In this document: positions 33,935 through 43,541 of the stretch, piece by piece
Numbering within the stretch: position 1 is the first letter of the stretch
Layout: every line of letters starts with the position of its first letter
DNA from: JACMIU01 sp043763605
GTDB taxonomy: Bacteria; Armatimonadota; Armatimonadia; Armatimonadales; Armatimonadaceae
Reading direction: 5' to 3'
Assembly (NCBI GenBank): GCA_043763605.1
Contig: JAYULM010000092.1
Coordinates: 3,764-67,763 of the forward strand
DNA: 64,000 nucleotides
Translations under genes and position numbers: made by a program
Notes under the pieces: generated by a model
Told to the model about the DNA's origin: nothing
Database searches by the model: none
The model's input: the letters and a program-made list of their open reading frames with translations, nothing else

Positions 33935-36900
33935 TTACTCGGCCTCGAACCCGCTGCTGTTATCGAACTTCAAGACGCGGGCGTTCTCGCTGACTGTCTG
34001 TACGACCTTGTCAGGGAAGCCGTCCGCATTCTCGGCGTGGATTTCCAGCGTGACAGTCGCGTTCGTCCCGATCGCGGCGAGCAGGTGTCGGAGGACTTCC
34101 TGGGACACTTTGCCGCCCGAGGTCGAAAGCTGGTTCGGGTCGAGCTTGATCGAGCCGTAGTAGCGGGTGGGCTTCGCGGGATCGGTCGAGATCGCCGCGT
34201 CGTCGAGGAGCGACCGCTGGCCCGTGTTCCCTGCGGCGGGGCTGGTACTCGGCACCCCGTGCTCTCGGACCACCGATCCGCCACTCGCGGGCGGTATCCC
34301 GATGGCAACCGCCCCGCCGACTTCGCTGTCCTTCGGGATGGCTGTCCGTTCGGCGTCGATCAGGGCGGCCGCGACATCGTACTTGACGAGATACCCCGAC
34401 AGCGAGGCGGACGGTAGGAGGAGCGAACTTACACGCAGGTTCGTGTATTTACCCGTCGCTTCGTCGTAGGAGTCCGCGTACCCGATCCCGTCCGAAAGCG
34501 CGCCCACGGCGTCGCGGACGGCACCGTGTAGAATTCCGACGCCAGCCAGCCTCGGAAGGTAGAGGTATTGGGCGTAGTAGTCCTCCAGCACCGACACTTT
34601 TACGTGGTCGCCCCCTGTGCCTTGCCAAAGCGGGACGCGGTCGATGTCATGTTTCAGGACGTTGCCGCCGTACTCGGACAGAAGTGCCTGCTCGGACTTC
34701 AGCTTTTTCGCCGCCTTCCCCGCCAGCGCATTGTCGGTCGAACCGTTCGCCGCGACGCGGAACTCGTCCCATACCGCGATCTGATCGGGACTCCCGCCAC
34801 CGTCGGGGTGCGCGGGGGCAAGGACGAGCGTATACACCTCGCCGATCTTCTGTTCGACGGCGGAATCGAACTGCGCTACTTTTGTCTGCGCTTGCGTTTT
34901 ACTGCTCGCCGTCAGGTCCAACTCGGTCGCCTCCTCGACGATCTGGCTCCACGCGAGGAACAGGCGCACCTGCTGGTCAAGTTCGGCGCAGCGGTTCTGG
35001 TCGCAGGCGATGAACGTGACCATGTTACGGTGCACGCGTTGCGTCGTTCCGTGGAAGCGGAGCAGGTCCATCGCCTCCAACGCGGCGGGGCTGTTTTCGT
35101 TGTTGAGCCTGTGCGGGTGCTGCGGGCCGAGGATTATGAGGCGTAGGTTACGGTCGTCGGGCACTTCCTGGGACGAGGTCGGCGCGACATGAACGCCCGC
35201 GAAGTCGGCGCGGGAGCGGGCGTTCTTGCGGAGGCGGGTGATGGTCTCGCCGCTCGCTTTCAGCTTGATGTCCTCGCGCTCGGCCAGCTCTATCGCGAGT
35301 TTGTTCACCGACGCCTGCGTGTCGTAGCGGTAGCGGTTGCCTGCGACGTACAGGTAGGTGGTGCGGTCAGACAGCTTACGGAGCGCGTCGCCGAACGTCG
35401 CGATCGTCTCGCCAGGTTGGGCACAGCCGAGTTTCACCCGCTTGTCCTCGATGCCCTGCGCGGCGGCGCGGAGAGTGGGCGCGGAGCCGAGGAACACGGT
35501 TCGGGCGACGCGGCGGCAGGCGGAGAAGCGCCCGAAGTTGACGTTCTCGCCGTCGAGTTTCAACGGCTCGGAGTGGACCCCATCCACGTCCTTGTCAATC
35601 ACCGCCGACCAGCGATCTGGGAGGTAGCGGGTCAGTTCGGGCTGGACGGTCGGGTCCGAAATCGGAACCATCGCGGGGAGGATCAGGAGACTGCGGTCGT
35701 CACCCTTCCAAAGCGCGTGTATGGCGGCGGCCATCAGGCGCAGAACGCCGCGGGTCCGCTGAAACTTCTCCAGCGTGGACCAGTCGTTGTAGAGCCGCTC
35801 GAAGAGTTCGGGGTGGATCGGGTACGCCGCGACCATCCGCTTCTCGTAGTCGGCGTCGCGGACCTCGCTTGGGAACTCCTGCGGGTTGGTGCGATACATC
35901 TCGACAAATGCCTTCACCACGGCGTCGCGGTGGCGGGCGTCCAGCACTGGTCCGAACAGACGGCGGCGCACGATCTCAAAACTTTCGTCGGTTGTCGCGG
36001 GGCGCCAGACGAGGTTGGAACGTCCCACCGCCTGTTTCAAGCTGGCGAGGGCAGCCTGGCCGCCCGTGTCGCCCTGCTCGGAAATGGAAGAAGGAATGGA
36101 CACTAGCACCAGAACGTTCGGGGCGCGGCGAGCAGCCTCGCAGAGCGTCTGCGCGAACGTGAACTGCGTGTCGAAACTGCCCGCAGGGAGCATCTTTTCG
36201 CGCCCGAATAACTGGCGGGCGTACGCCACCCACTCGTCGATCAGGATGAGACACGGCCCGCATAGGGCAAATACCTTGTCGAGATCGCCGCCAGGGTTCG
36301 TGGCGTTCTCGTCGGCACCCCGCACCAGATCGAACGCCTCCCGCCCGCCGAGTTGCCACGCGAGTTCGCCCCAGAGCGAGTTGACAACGGTGCCATCGTC
36401 TTTGCGCGTCGGGGAGCCAGGGGTGAGCGAGTTCCCGACGAGGACGGCGCGGCGAACGGCGGGGGGCTGATCGATGCCGCTCTCCTTCAAGACGCCCTCG
36501 ATGCCAGGCAGGTCGGTGGCCTTGATCCCGCTGAACAGGTGGTATAGGGACAGCATCGAGTGCGTCTTGCCGCCCCCGAAGTTGATTTGGAGTTCGACCA
36601 CAGGGTCGCCGCCCCGTCCCGAAAGCCGCTTGAGGGCGTTGACGAGCAGTTCGGACAGACCCGCCGTAAGGTACGTCCGACCGAAGAACTCGGTCGGGTC
36701 GCGGTATTCGGTGGTTCCGTCGCCGCGATAGACCTGCCATAAGTCGGCGGCGAACTCGGCCTGCTGGTAAGTTCCGCGGGCCACGTCGTCGTGCGGTGCG
36801 ATCACCTCGCGCCAGGACTTCAAGCCGCCGAGAGTGGTACCTTCGACGGGCGCGGCTGTCGCTTTACGCTGTTCACGGCGGGCTTGCTCCTCGTATTTGG

Positions 36901-37321
36901 TGCGGAGCAGTTCCATCTTCAGCTTCTCGACCTCCTCGGACTGCGCGGGGGCTGCGCTAACGGCTTCGAGGAGTTGCTGAATCTCATGCAAGGCAGCGTA
37001 AGCATCGTCCAAGTCGAACGGCTCGTCGTGCGCGTGCTTATTGCGGATTTCGCGGGCGTCGAACGCCAGGTTCTTTACCTCGCGGGGGAAGCGGCGCGAG
37101 AACACGCCGTCCCACCCCCCGATGATTGCCTTCAAGCACGCCTGCGTGTCGAGTTGGACCTCGCCGTTCTCGATGCGGATTCCAGAAGCCACGTCGGGCG
37201 GCAGGCTGTCGGCCCAGTTCTCCCCAACCAGGGCGCGAAGCTCCTGTTCCACGACGGGGCGCAGTGCCCCGCGCAGCACGTCTAATCCCCGTCCGACTCG
37301 TTCTTTGTTGCTGATCGCCAT
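33935..37321 (-). CDS. DUF499 ATPase with Swt1-like HEPN domain
   Basis: A 1128-residue protein, last gene of the six-gene defence-like operon. Residues about 1-125 form an Swt1-like HEPN domain (REIRNKHAHDEPFDLDDAY, Arg93 and His98 in R-x4-H spacing). A coiled coil follows. From about residue 170 is the DUF499 ATPase with Walker A GGGKTH at 249-254, LILIDEWVAYARQL (Walker B) and GQRSLLDDA near the end. DUF499 proteins co-occur with DUF1156 methylases and helicases in defence islands and are named anti-phage-associated in protein databases as I recall. HEPN suggests RNA cleavage on activation. It is separated from the next upstream gene by 45 bases. Confidence 0.85.
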   Translation of the reverse strand: MAISNKERVGRGLDVLRGALRPVVEQELRALVGENWADSLPPDVASGIRIENGEVQLDTQACLKAIIGGWDGVFSRRFPREVKNLAFDAREIRNKHAHDEPFDLDDAYAALHEIQQLLEAVSAAPAQSEEVEKLKMELLRTKYEEQARREQRKATAAPVEGTTLGGLKSWREVIAPHDDVARGTYQQAEFAADLWQVYRGDGTTEYRDPTEFFGRTYLTAGLSELLVNALKRLSGRGGDPVVELQINFGGGKTHSMLSLYHLFSGIKATDLPGIEGVLKESGIDQPPAVRRAVLVGNSLTPGSPTRKDDGTVVNSLWGELAWQLGGREAFDLVRGADENATNPGGDLDKVFALCGPCLILIDEWVAYARQLFGREKMLPAGSFDTQFTFAQTLCEAARRAPNVLVLVSIPSSISEQGDTGGQAALASLKQAVGRSNLVWRPATTDESFEIVRRRLFGPVLDARHRDAVVKAFVEMYRTNPQEFPSEVRDADYEKRMVAAYPIHPELFERLYNDWSTLEKFQRTRGVLRLMAAAIHALWKGDDRSLLILPAMVPISDPTVQPELTRYLPDRWSAVIDKDVDGVHSEPLKLDGENVNFGRFSACRRVARTVFLGSAPTLRAAAQGIEDKRVKLGCAQPGETIATFGDALRKLSDRTTYLYVAGNRYRYDTQASVNKLAIELAEREDIKLKASGETITRLRKNARSRADFAGVHVAPTSSQEVPDDRNLRLIILGPQHPHRLNNENSPAALEAMDLLRFHGTTQRVHRNMVTFIACDQNRCAELDQQVRLFLAWSQIVEEATELDLTASSKTQAQTKVAQFDSAVEQKIGEVYTLVLAPAHPDGGGSPDQIAVWDEFRVAANGSTDNALAGKAAKKLKSEQALLSEYGGNVLKHDIDRVPLWQGTGGDHVKVSVLEDYYAQYLYLPRLAGVGILHGAVRDAVGALSDGIGYADSYDEATGKYTNLRVSSLLLPSASLSGYLVKYDVAAALIDAERTAIPKDSEVGGAVAIGIPPASGGSVVREHGVPSTSPAAGNTGQRSLLDDAAISTDPAKPTRYYGSIKLDPNQLSTSGGKVSQEVLRHLLAAIGTNATVTLEIHAENADGFPDKVVQTVSENARVLKFDNSSGFEAE

Positions 37322-37366
37322 AATTTACTCGTTCCTGTCAAAAAGTTCCTGATCTCGTTTCTCGCA

Positions 37367-37897
37367 TCAAATCGCCTGAATCGGGTAGTCGGGGAACCGC
37401 ACGTTCCACTCCGCCACGTTCAGGACGGCGGCGTTCACTTTTATCGGGACGCGCACGCCGTTCCCGTCTGTGTAGTGCCAGATGTTGTCACGTTTTACCA
37501 AGCCCCGCAACCGTGTCGTCGCGTGCGACATCAAGGCACTGTCCATGCGGGGCGATTCCAGCAAGGCGGTGTAGACGACGTCTTCGCGGAGTGCGGTACC
37601 CGTCAGCGCAACGTAGGCGCACGTCCCGATGAACTTCGCCCGAAGCGTTTGCGTGAAGAATGCTTTGCTGTTCAACTTCGCCAGAAAGGAGCGGCGTTGT
37701 CCCCCGCGACGGTGGGCGGGAAGCGACGAGCCTTCCCAGTTTTTCACCTCAAGCCAGATTTGGCGGTCAGGTTCTTTGATGATGAAATCAACGCCGTCGA
37801 AGACTGTGTTGGTCAGGTCGTGCTTGTCGCACCAGACCGCCGCCGAGAAGTCGAACCGTAGATCGCTTTCGTCCGTTGGGTACGCAGTCAGCCTCAC
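37367..37897 (-). CDS. PD-(D/E)XK-like nuclease paired with AAA ATPase
   Basis: A 176-residue protein. FDGVDFIIKEPDRQIWLEVKNWEGS gives the D...(E)xK pattern of a restriction-like nuclease. The rest is unassigned. It starts inside the end of the AAA ATPase gene (4-base overlap), suggesting that the two form a nuclease-ATPase pair comparable in concept to OLD/Gabija- or PrrC-type partners; the specific family is unknown. Confidence 0.65.
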   Translation of the reverse strand: MRLTAYPTDESDLRFDFSAAVWCDKHDLTNTVFDGVDFIIKEPDRQIWLEVKNWEGSSLPAHRRGGQRRSFLAKLNSKAFFTQTLRAKFIGTCAYVALTGTALREDVVYTALLESPRMDSALMSHATTRLRGLVKRDNIWHYTDGNGVRVPIKVNAAVLNVAEWNVRFPDYPIQAI

Positions 37898-38916
37898 GCG
37901 CGACGTTTCCTTCCCGTCGCGCGTGTGAGTTCGAGGTCGTAGAGGCGGTCGAACTGTTCCGAGATCGGATTCGGCACAAGTTGAGAGTAGTCGTCCGTGG
38001 CATGGGCTACCGTGCCGCCTTCGGTGCGTTCCATGGCGAAGTAACGCACGGCGTCCGACGATTCCGCTTGCAGGTCGAACTCTTTCAGGATGACGTAGCT
38101 GTGCGTCGCCAGAAAGACCTGCACCCCGCTCCGCGCCAGTTGGAGCAAAACGTCGACGATCTCGTCCATCAGCTTCGGGTTGACGTTCGCTTCAGGTTCG
38201 TCCCAGAACAGCGTATCGCCAGGGCGAAGGAAGCCGTTGCGGAGCAGTTGCCAGAGCGTAGCGACTTTGCGCACGCCTTCGGCTACCAGTTGCATCGGCT
38301 GGCGGCCGTTCGCCGTTTTCAAGTAAAACTGTTCGCTTTCTTCGACTACTTCCCCGCCGAGAAGCGGAGAAAGCGTCGCTTGTGCCGCGTTCTCGTCCTT
38401 TATGGCGCGACTTTCGGGCGACAGGAGGAGAGAGACGATGTCGCGGTGCGTCTGGTCGAACGCGATTTCGTAGTTGTCGTAGGTGGACAGGAACCGCCGC
38501 GTGTGCGCCATCATATCTATCGCGGGAATGAACACGGGGCGTCGCATCCGTGGTAAGTCGGCGGGTTGACTGTAGTACCCCGAATCATGATCGCTTCCGT
38601 CATACGATACCGTAAATTCCCAATCATCAGCGTCCCATTTGCCCGATAAATGTGCGGCAGGGTAACGCACCCCGTTACGGACGAGAAGCGATAAGCTGTC
38701 GCACTGGAATGTCGCTAAGAACGGAATAAGCAAATCGGCACGCCCTCGGCGCGAACACGCGTACTGCGCTGCGTACAGCACTTTCATCAGGTGCGTTTTG
38801 CCCGTGCCGTTTTCACCGACGAGGATGTTTACTGTCGGCGAGAACTCGAACGACGCGTCGGTGAACGCGGTGAAGTTCACGAGGCGGAGCGATTCGTGGT
38901 GCGGAAACGTTTCCAT
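37894..38916 (-). CDS. AAA family ATPase (ABC/SMC-like)
   Basis: A 340-residue SMC/OLD-like ATPase: SLRLVNFTAFTDASFEFSPTVNILVGENGTGKTHLMK (Walker A, GENGTGKT at residues 34-41), then DTLFWDEPEANVNPKLMDEI (Walker B) and VQVFLATHSYVILKEF (switch His). There is no long coiled coil. It lies 3 bases after the DUF1156 gene and overlaps the nuclease-like gene by 4 bases. A relic of a similar gene's 5' end lies outside the element at 8518-8586. Confidence 0.85.
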   Translation of the reverse strand: METFPHHESLRLVNFTAFTDASFEFSPTVNILVGENGTGKTHLMKVLYAAQYACSRRGRADLLIPFLATFQCDSLSLLVRNGVRYPAAHLSGKWDADDWEFTVSYDGSDHDSGYYSQPADLPRMRRPVFIPAIDMMAHTRRFLSTYDNYEIAFDQTHRDIVSLLLSPESRAIKDENAAQATLSPLLGGEVVEESEQFYLKTANGRQPMQLVAEGVRKVATLWQLLRNGFLRPGDTLFWDEPEANVNPKLMDEIVDVLLQLARSGVQVFLATHSYVILKEFDLQAESSDAVRYFAMERTEGGTVAHATDDYSQLVPNPISEQFDRLYDLELTRATGRKRRA

Positions 38917-38919
38917 TGG

Positions 38920-41874
38920 TTACTCGTCTCCTTGGTCGAACAGTCCGCCCGTGATGGCGAGGCCAGCCGCGCCTGGTTCCTGTGACTGCGCTTCGATGTC
39001 GGACCAGGAGGCGACCAGCGCGTTGTAGGGGCGGGCCTCCGCCGACCACTTTTTCTTTTCGGATATGTCGAACAGGCGGTACGCGAGGTCGCGGGCGCGT
39101 TCGACTTCCATATCGGGGTGCGCGTTGCGGAACCGCGCCATCATGCGCCCCGCAGACTCAAGACCCCGTTGATCCAGTTCGCGGGCGAGGTACTGGGTCG
39201 CTTCCCACACGGTCACCCTTTTGTCTTTCGCGGGATCGTAGTCGGCGGGGAGTTCGTCGCGGGCGAGGAGTTTGACCACGCCGCCGCCCGAACGGACGAT
39301 TCCGTCGGAAGCCAGCCCTTCGACGGCGACGTTCTTTGCGCGGGCGAGGTCGTCCGCTTTGCCGAACTGCGCTTCGCTGAATCCGTACTGGGAGAACCAC
39401 GTGACCGCCCATCGGGTCGGCTCGTCGTAGGTACCTTCCTGCTCGGCCAGCACTTCGTCGAGGGTCTGGTTGATAAGTTGGAGTGCCGTCCGCACGGTCA
39501 TGGATTTGCCGCTGGCTTCCAGCACAGACTTGTAGCGGGAGTAAACCGCCATGCCAGGGCCGATAGCGGACTGCTGGAGGTCCACGGGGGCGACGTTGCC
39601 TTGTTGGAGAGCGATGAGGGCGCGGGGGAGTTCTCGCTTCAGGATGCGGTGGAACTCAGGGCGGGTCACGGTCGCCGCCGTCTCGGGGCGGGGGCGACAG
39701 ACGAGAGCGATAGAGGATGCCAGCGCGTTGCTGCCCTGCCCGCGCATTCGGTTCGCCAGTTCGGTCCGCATCGGCCAGGTTCCCGTAATTTGGTGGCCCG
39801 CGCCGATCAACCCTTCCAGCATCGTCTCCCAACCCGTCGAGGCGAGGGTGGTATTGCTGTTTCCGTCCGAGTCGGTCAGTCCGTCGTCCCCCTCGTCGCT
39901 CTCGGATTGCTTGAAAGCGTAGATGACGGTGATCGGGTAGTCAGGGTGCGCCGTCTCGCGCATCCGCGCGAACACCTTGCCCATACCCTGCTCGAAGAAT
40001 TTGCGCGACTCGTCCTTGCTACCGTGGCGGAACGGGTCGGCAATCAGTTCATGTGCCTTCGGCGTGAGCATGGTCCCGAACAGGTCGGGATAGACGGCAC
40101 CGAGCGTGTGGCGGAGCCAGACGTAGAAGAAGTCAGCCAAGTCTGCGTATGGTACGTTGTCGTAATACGGGGGGTCCGTAGCCAGCAGGTATTTTTTGTC
40201 GCCGTCGCCATGATGGACGGCATCCCGTTGACCAACGTGGCCCTCGCGGCCATCTGGCAGGGCAGCGATAGTGCGGACGAGAGTTCCAATCGTTGTAACG
40301 TAGCCCCCTGCAGCACTGCTCAGCGTGTTACCTTCACCGAAGTCCCAGGTCATTGGGATCGCCTGTTTTGTGAACAAGTGGATAATCTGGTCCATGCTGG
40401 GCTTCCACGTCGCCAAAGCACAAACCGTGTCTGCGAGCTTGCTCATCGCAAAGCCGAGGTACGTTGCCACGGCGTCCCCGTACTCGCGGGTAGTGCGTCC
40501 GCTTGCACTGCGAGGTTTGTCCTCTGCTTCGTGGAAGTGAGCGAGGTTAGCCTTGCTGTACGTCCGCGTCCATGTCTCAGCCGCGTCATGTTCCACCTTT
40601 TCACGCGCCTCCCCGATCAACTCTGCGAACGTTGAAAGGGCCGCCAACTGCCGCGCCGTGAACAAATCCGCCCACTTCATCATGCCGTAGCCCTGCACAC
40701 GGAACCCAAGTGCCTGCTTCGGCAATTCCGCTTCTGGCCGCCATGTCGGCTCTGCTTCCCCAACAACTTTCTCATGCTCCTCGGTCGGCGCGAGGTAGAT
40801 GCGTCCGCGCTGGCCCTCGGCGACGATCGCCATCAACCGCGCTTCCATGCGACCCGCTATCGCCTCCGCTCGCACGTATTTCAGGTCCATCGGCGCACCC
40901 GTCAGGACGCACGTCCCCCCGCGCTTGCCGATAGTCCCTTCCCGTGGCTTCCCGCCAGCGTGGGTTTGCGCCGTTCGCACCTCGAAGCGGTACGTCATGG
41001 TCGCCGCGTCCACCACTGGTTCGACCCATACCTCCTTGCCCTTCTTGGTGGATAGCGAGAACGACCGAGCCAGTGGCACGTGCGCTCCCCGCGCGGCGGG
41101 GTTCGGCGATTTCACCGTCCGCGCCCAGATCCACGCGATCACCGTCGCCTCGCCGCCCCCGTACTCCTTCGGCAGCTTCACCTTCGGATACAGGTGCCCG
41201 ATCCGCTTCTCGGCCTCGTCGCGCATCCACTTGCCGTAGTAGCGCACATCCTCGGCCAGCCCCTGCGCCCCCTGCCACGATTTGAGGTCCTTGCCGCCCG
41301 CCGCCCGCGAATCGGGGTTCACAGGCGGCTGGCCCGCGAACTTCGGCGGAATCTCGATCTGTGCCTTGTTGATGAGGACCGCGACGGGGTTCAGATCGCT
41401 GGCGTGGGCCTCCAGTCCGAGCCGTTGCGCCTCCAGCGGGATGGAGCCGCCGCCCGCGAACGGGTCCAAGACGGGCGGAGGGTTTCCGCCCGTCGCCGCG
41501 TGTATCAACTCCCGCGCCGTCGCCAGCGTATCGTGGTCGTTGGTGCTCTCCCACGTAACCAGCTTCGCGATGAACCCAAATAGCTTTTTTCGCCGCTGTT
41601 CAGCCTCGTTCAGCCCCTTCCATTCAGGGCGGTACTGGTGCGGGATCGGTAGCCCGTCAATACAGTCGAGGAGTGGCTGCGGCACCCCATCCTGTTCGGG
41701 GTCGTCAATGATCGAGGCGAACAAAACGGCGCGGCACGACGCCAGCGGACGCCGCGCCCACCAGAGATGGAGCGTGGACGGATGCCCGTGGCGGATGGAT
41801 TTCTCACGGGCGGCGGCGGCGTTGATCTCCTCCAGGGGAAGCGCGACCTCGATCAACTTTTTTCGATAACTCAT
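38920..41874 (-). CDS. DUF1156 DNA methylase
   Basis: A 984-residue DUF1156-type DNA methyltransferase. The DUF1156 opening (LIEVALPLEEINAAAAREKSIRHGHPSTLHLWWARRPLASCRAVLF) starts near residue 8; SAM motif I is DPFAGGGSIPLEA at 137-149; catalytic motif IV is DPPYYD at 567-572 (N6-adenine or N4-cytosine type). A Cys pair near TGKRGGTCVLTGAP may belong to a zinc site. Start ATG 41874 overlaps the upstream stop (ATGA); the upstream frame to 41955 overlaps the previous gene and lacks similarity. It probably marks self DNA for the operon. Confidence 0.87.
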   Translation of the reverse strand: MSYRKKLIEVALPLEEINAAAAREKSIRHGHPSTLHLWWARRPLASCRAVLFASIIDDPEQDGVPQPLLDCIDGLPIPHQYRPEWKGLNEAEQRRKKLFGFIAKLVTWESTNDHDTLATARELIHAATGGNPPPVLDPFAGGGSIPLEAQRLGLEAHASDLNPVAVLINKAQIEIPPKFAGQPPVNPDSRAAGGKDLKSWQGAQGLAEDVRYYGKWMRDEAEKRIGHLYPKVKLPKEYGGGEATVIAWIWARTVKSPNPAARGAHVPLARSFSLSTKKGKEVWVEPVVDAATMTYRFEVRTAQTHAGGKPREGTIGKRGGTCVLTGAPMDLKYVRAEAIAGRMEARLMAIVAEGQRGRIYLAPTEEHEKVVGEAEPTWRPEAELPKQALGFRVQGYGMMKWADLFTARQLAALSTFAELIGEAREKVEHDAAETWTRTYSKANLAHFHEAEDKPRSASGRTTREYGDAVATYLGFAMSKLADTVCALATWKPSMDQIIHLFTKQAIPMTWDFGEGNTLSSAAGGYVTTIGTLVRTIAALPDGREGHVGQRDAVHHGDGDKKYLLATDPPYYDNVPYADLADFFYVWLRHTLGAVYPDLFGTMLTPKAHELIADPFRHGSKDESRKFFEQGMGKVFARMRETAHPDYPITVIYAFKQSESDEGDDGLTDSDGNSNTTLASTGWETMLEGLIGAGHQITGTWPMRTELANRMRGQGSNALASSIALVCRPRPETAATVTRPEFHRILKRELPRALIALQQGNVAPVDLQQSAIGPGMAVYSRYKSVLEASGKSMTVRTALQLINQTLDEVLAEQEGTYDEPTRWAVTWFSQYGFSEAQFGKADDLARAKNVAVEGLASDGIVRSGGGVVKLLARDELPADYDPAKDKRVTVWEATQYLARELDQRGLESAGRMMARFRNAHPDMEVERARDLAYRLFDISEKKKWSAEARPYNALVASWSDIEAQSQEPGAAGLAITGGLFDQGDE

Positions 41875-43541
41875 ATCTTCGGATGTACTCGTTTCACTAC
41901 TAAATCTTCGGCGAGACCGCTCGATCCCAGCACCATGTCCCACACTGCGATACAACGCTCGCGCGGCGGGGCGTCGGTCGCATCGCGCAGTTCGCGGAGC
42001 AGGTCCAGTTCCCGTTGCGCGACGGCGATAGTCCCCGCCGCACCGCGGATGAAATCGCCGAGCGCGTCCATCGCCGCCAGATACTCTGTCTGTGGCTTCG
42101 GCGCGAACTCACGCCAGAAAAACGGGCTGGCGACCGCTTCCCGTTGCTTCACCGCCAAGTCAGTCAGGAGCAGGAGCACCTGACCCCAGAGCGGGTCGTT
42201 CTCGTCCGCGCCGTTCAAGTCGAGGACGATGCGCGGATAGGTCACCTGCGGCAACAGTCTCCCCGCCGACAGAACGCTCTGTAGCCGCTCCTTTAGCGAA
42301 TCCAGCACGGCCTCGAACTGCCCGTCTGACAACTCTTGACTGGTCCCCGTGACGGCGCGGAAGGCGTTTTTCGCGTCCTCCCGCAACCGTTCCCGCTGGC
42401 CGTCCACGAACTCCGCGGGGTCGCCACCCAGAATGGCCGCGAATCGTGCCATCCCCGCTTCGTTCTGCTCCTCGACCATCTGCTCGAACTGCGGGCGGGC
42501 CGCGACGGGCATCCAGTGCAAACCGTCCCCGAGCGACGCGGTAAACTTGTCCACGAGCAGACTGATCCGCCTGCGATACTTCTCCAGTTCCTTCAGGTCG
42601 GCTTCGTTCAAGACCGAAACGCGAAACGAACGCTCCACCGTCACCCGCCCGTGCTGCTGTTGCGGCGTCAAGCCGAACAGGCGCGGGCTGATCGGCACGT
42701 CCAGCGGCTTCGCCCGTGTGCTCTTGTCCACGGCAACCAGCGTGCCGCGCGACAGCAACGCCATAGCCGCCTGCGCAATCGGGTCGGCTTTCGGCAGATG
42801 CAACGCGGCCGACGGCGCGGCGATGGAAGCCCCCGTCGCCGCGTCGGTCGCCGTCACCTCACCCGTCTCAGGGTTTACCAAGACCTGTGGCAATTCCACG
42901 GCGAACAGGGAGTCACCCTCGATCGCAGCCCGATACTGTTCCCACAGAGCCGCCGCCTGTTGACTGCCCTGCGGTCGAAGGAGGTGAGGGATATGCGCCG
43001 TCTCTTCCGACAGCGGGGCACCGCACAGCCAAGCATAATCAAACCAGCGGCGCATGGAATCCGTCAGGCGCGGGTCGGGGTGAAAAACAAGGTTCGCGTG
43101 CCACGGTCCGAGGGGGCGGGCGCACTCCAAATTCGGGGTCGGCCCGAAACGCAAGAGAGGGTCTGATCCGCCCTCACAATACAGTAGCATTATATTCGAC
43201 GCGGGGTGGTCGTTCCACTCCTTCATGAGCAGGTGCGCCTCGAACCTGCCGTTGCCCGCCTCCTGAAAGCCGACGAGTCGAAACAGATGTTCCTCACGCG
43301 TCCTGCACGTCGGATACACCACCACCACGGCGCGGATGTTCAGTTCGGGGTTCTCACCGAGTAGTCGTTCGAGACGGTCAACCCCTTCGTCATCAAGGTC
43401 CGTGGTAACGACCTGCGCGATTCGCGCCGCCGACCAGAGCGCGGCGTCGGCCGCTACATCGGGGTCGGCAAAGCCCGCGAGTTGCCGTGGGTCGGGCCAC
43501 ACGAACGGCGGCTCCGCGTAGGGTAGGTTGGATGGCATCAA
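41871..43541 (-). CDS. Unknown 556-aa protein of the methylase-helicase operon
   Basis: I cannot assign this protein to a family with confidence. It begins PSNLPYAEPPFVWPDPRQLAGFADPDVAADAALWSAARIAQVV, has a segment IRAVVVVYPTCRTREEHLFRLVGFQ that could be a PLD-like or Rossmann-like strand, and a helical C-terminal half with two Gln/Glu-rich regions. It overlaps the helicase stop region by 4 bases upstream and the methylase by 4 bases downstream, so it is a full member of the operon and probably a fixed subunit of the complex. Confidence 0.75.
   Translation of the reverse strand: MMPSNLPYAEPPFVWPDPRQLAGFADPDVAADAALWSAARIAQVVTTDLDDEGVDRLERLLGENPELNIRAVVVVYPTCRTREEHLFRLVGFQEAGNGRFEAHLLMKEWNDHPASNIMLLYCEGGSDPLLRFGPTPNLECARPLGPWHANLVFHPDPRLTDSMRRWFDYAWLCGAPLSEETAHIPHLLRPQGSQQAAALWEQYRAAIEGDSLFAVELPQVLVNPETGEVTATDAATGASIAAPSAALHLPKADPIAQAAMALLSRGTLVAVDKSTRAKPLDVPISPRLFGLTPQQQHGRVTVERSFRVSVLNEADLKELEKYRRRISLLVDKFTASLGDGLHWMPVAARPQFEQMVEEQNEAGMARFAAILGGDPAEFVDGQRERLREDAKNAFRAVTGTSQELSDGQFEAVLDSLKERLQSVLSAGRLLPQVTYPRIVLDLNGADENDPLWGQVLLLLTDLAVKQREAVASPFFWREFAPKPQTEYLAAMDALGDFIRGAAGTIAVAQRELDLLRELRDATDAPPRERCIAVWDMVLGSSGLAEDLVVKRVHPKI

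Noticed and set aside
39118..40635. 505-codon plus-strand frame opposite the DUF1156 methylase
   Set aside because: Antisense shadow; the minus strand carries methylase motifs and 4-base gene overlaps.
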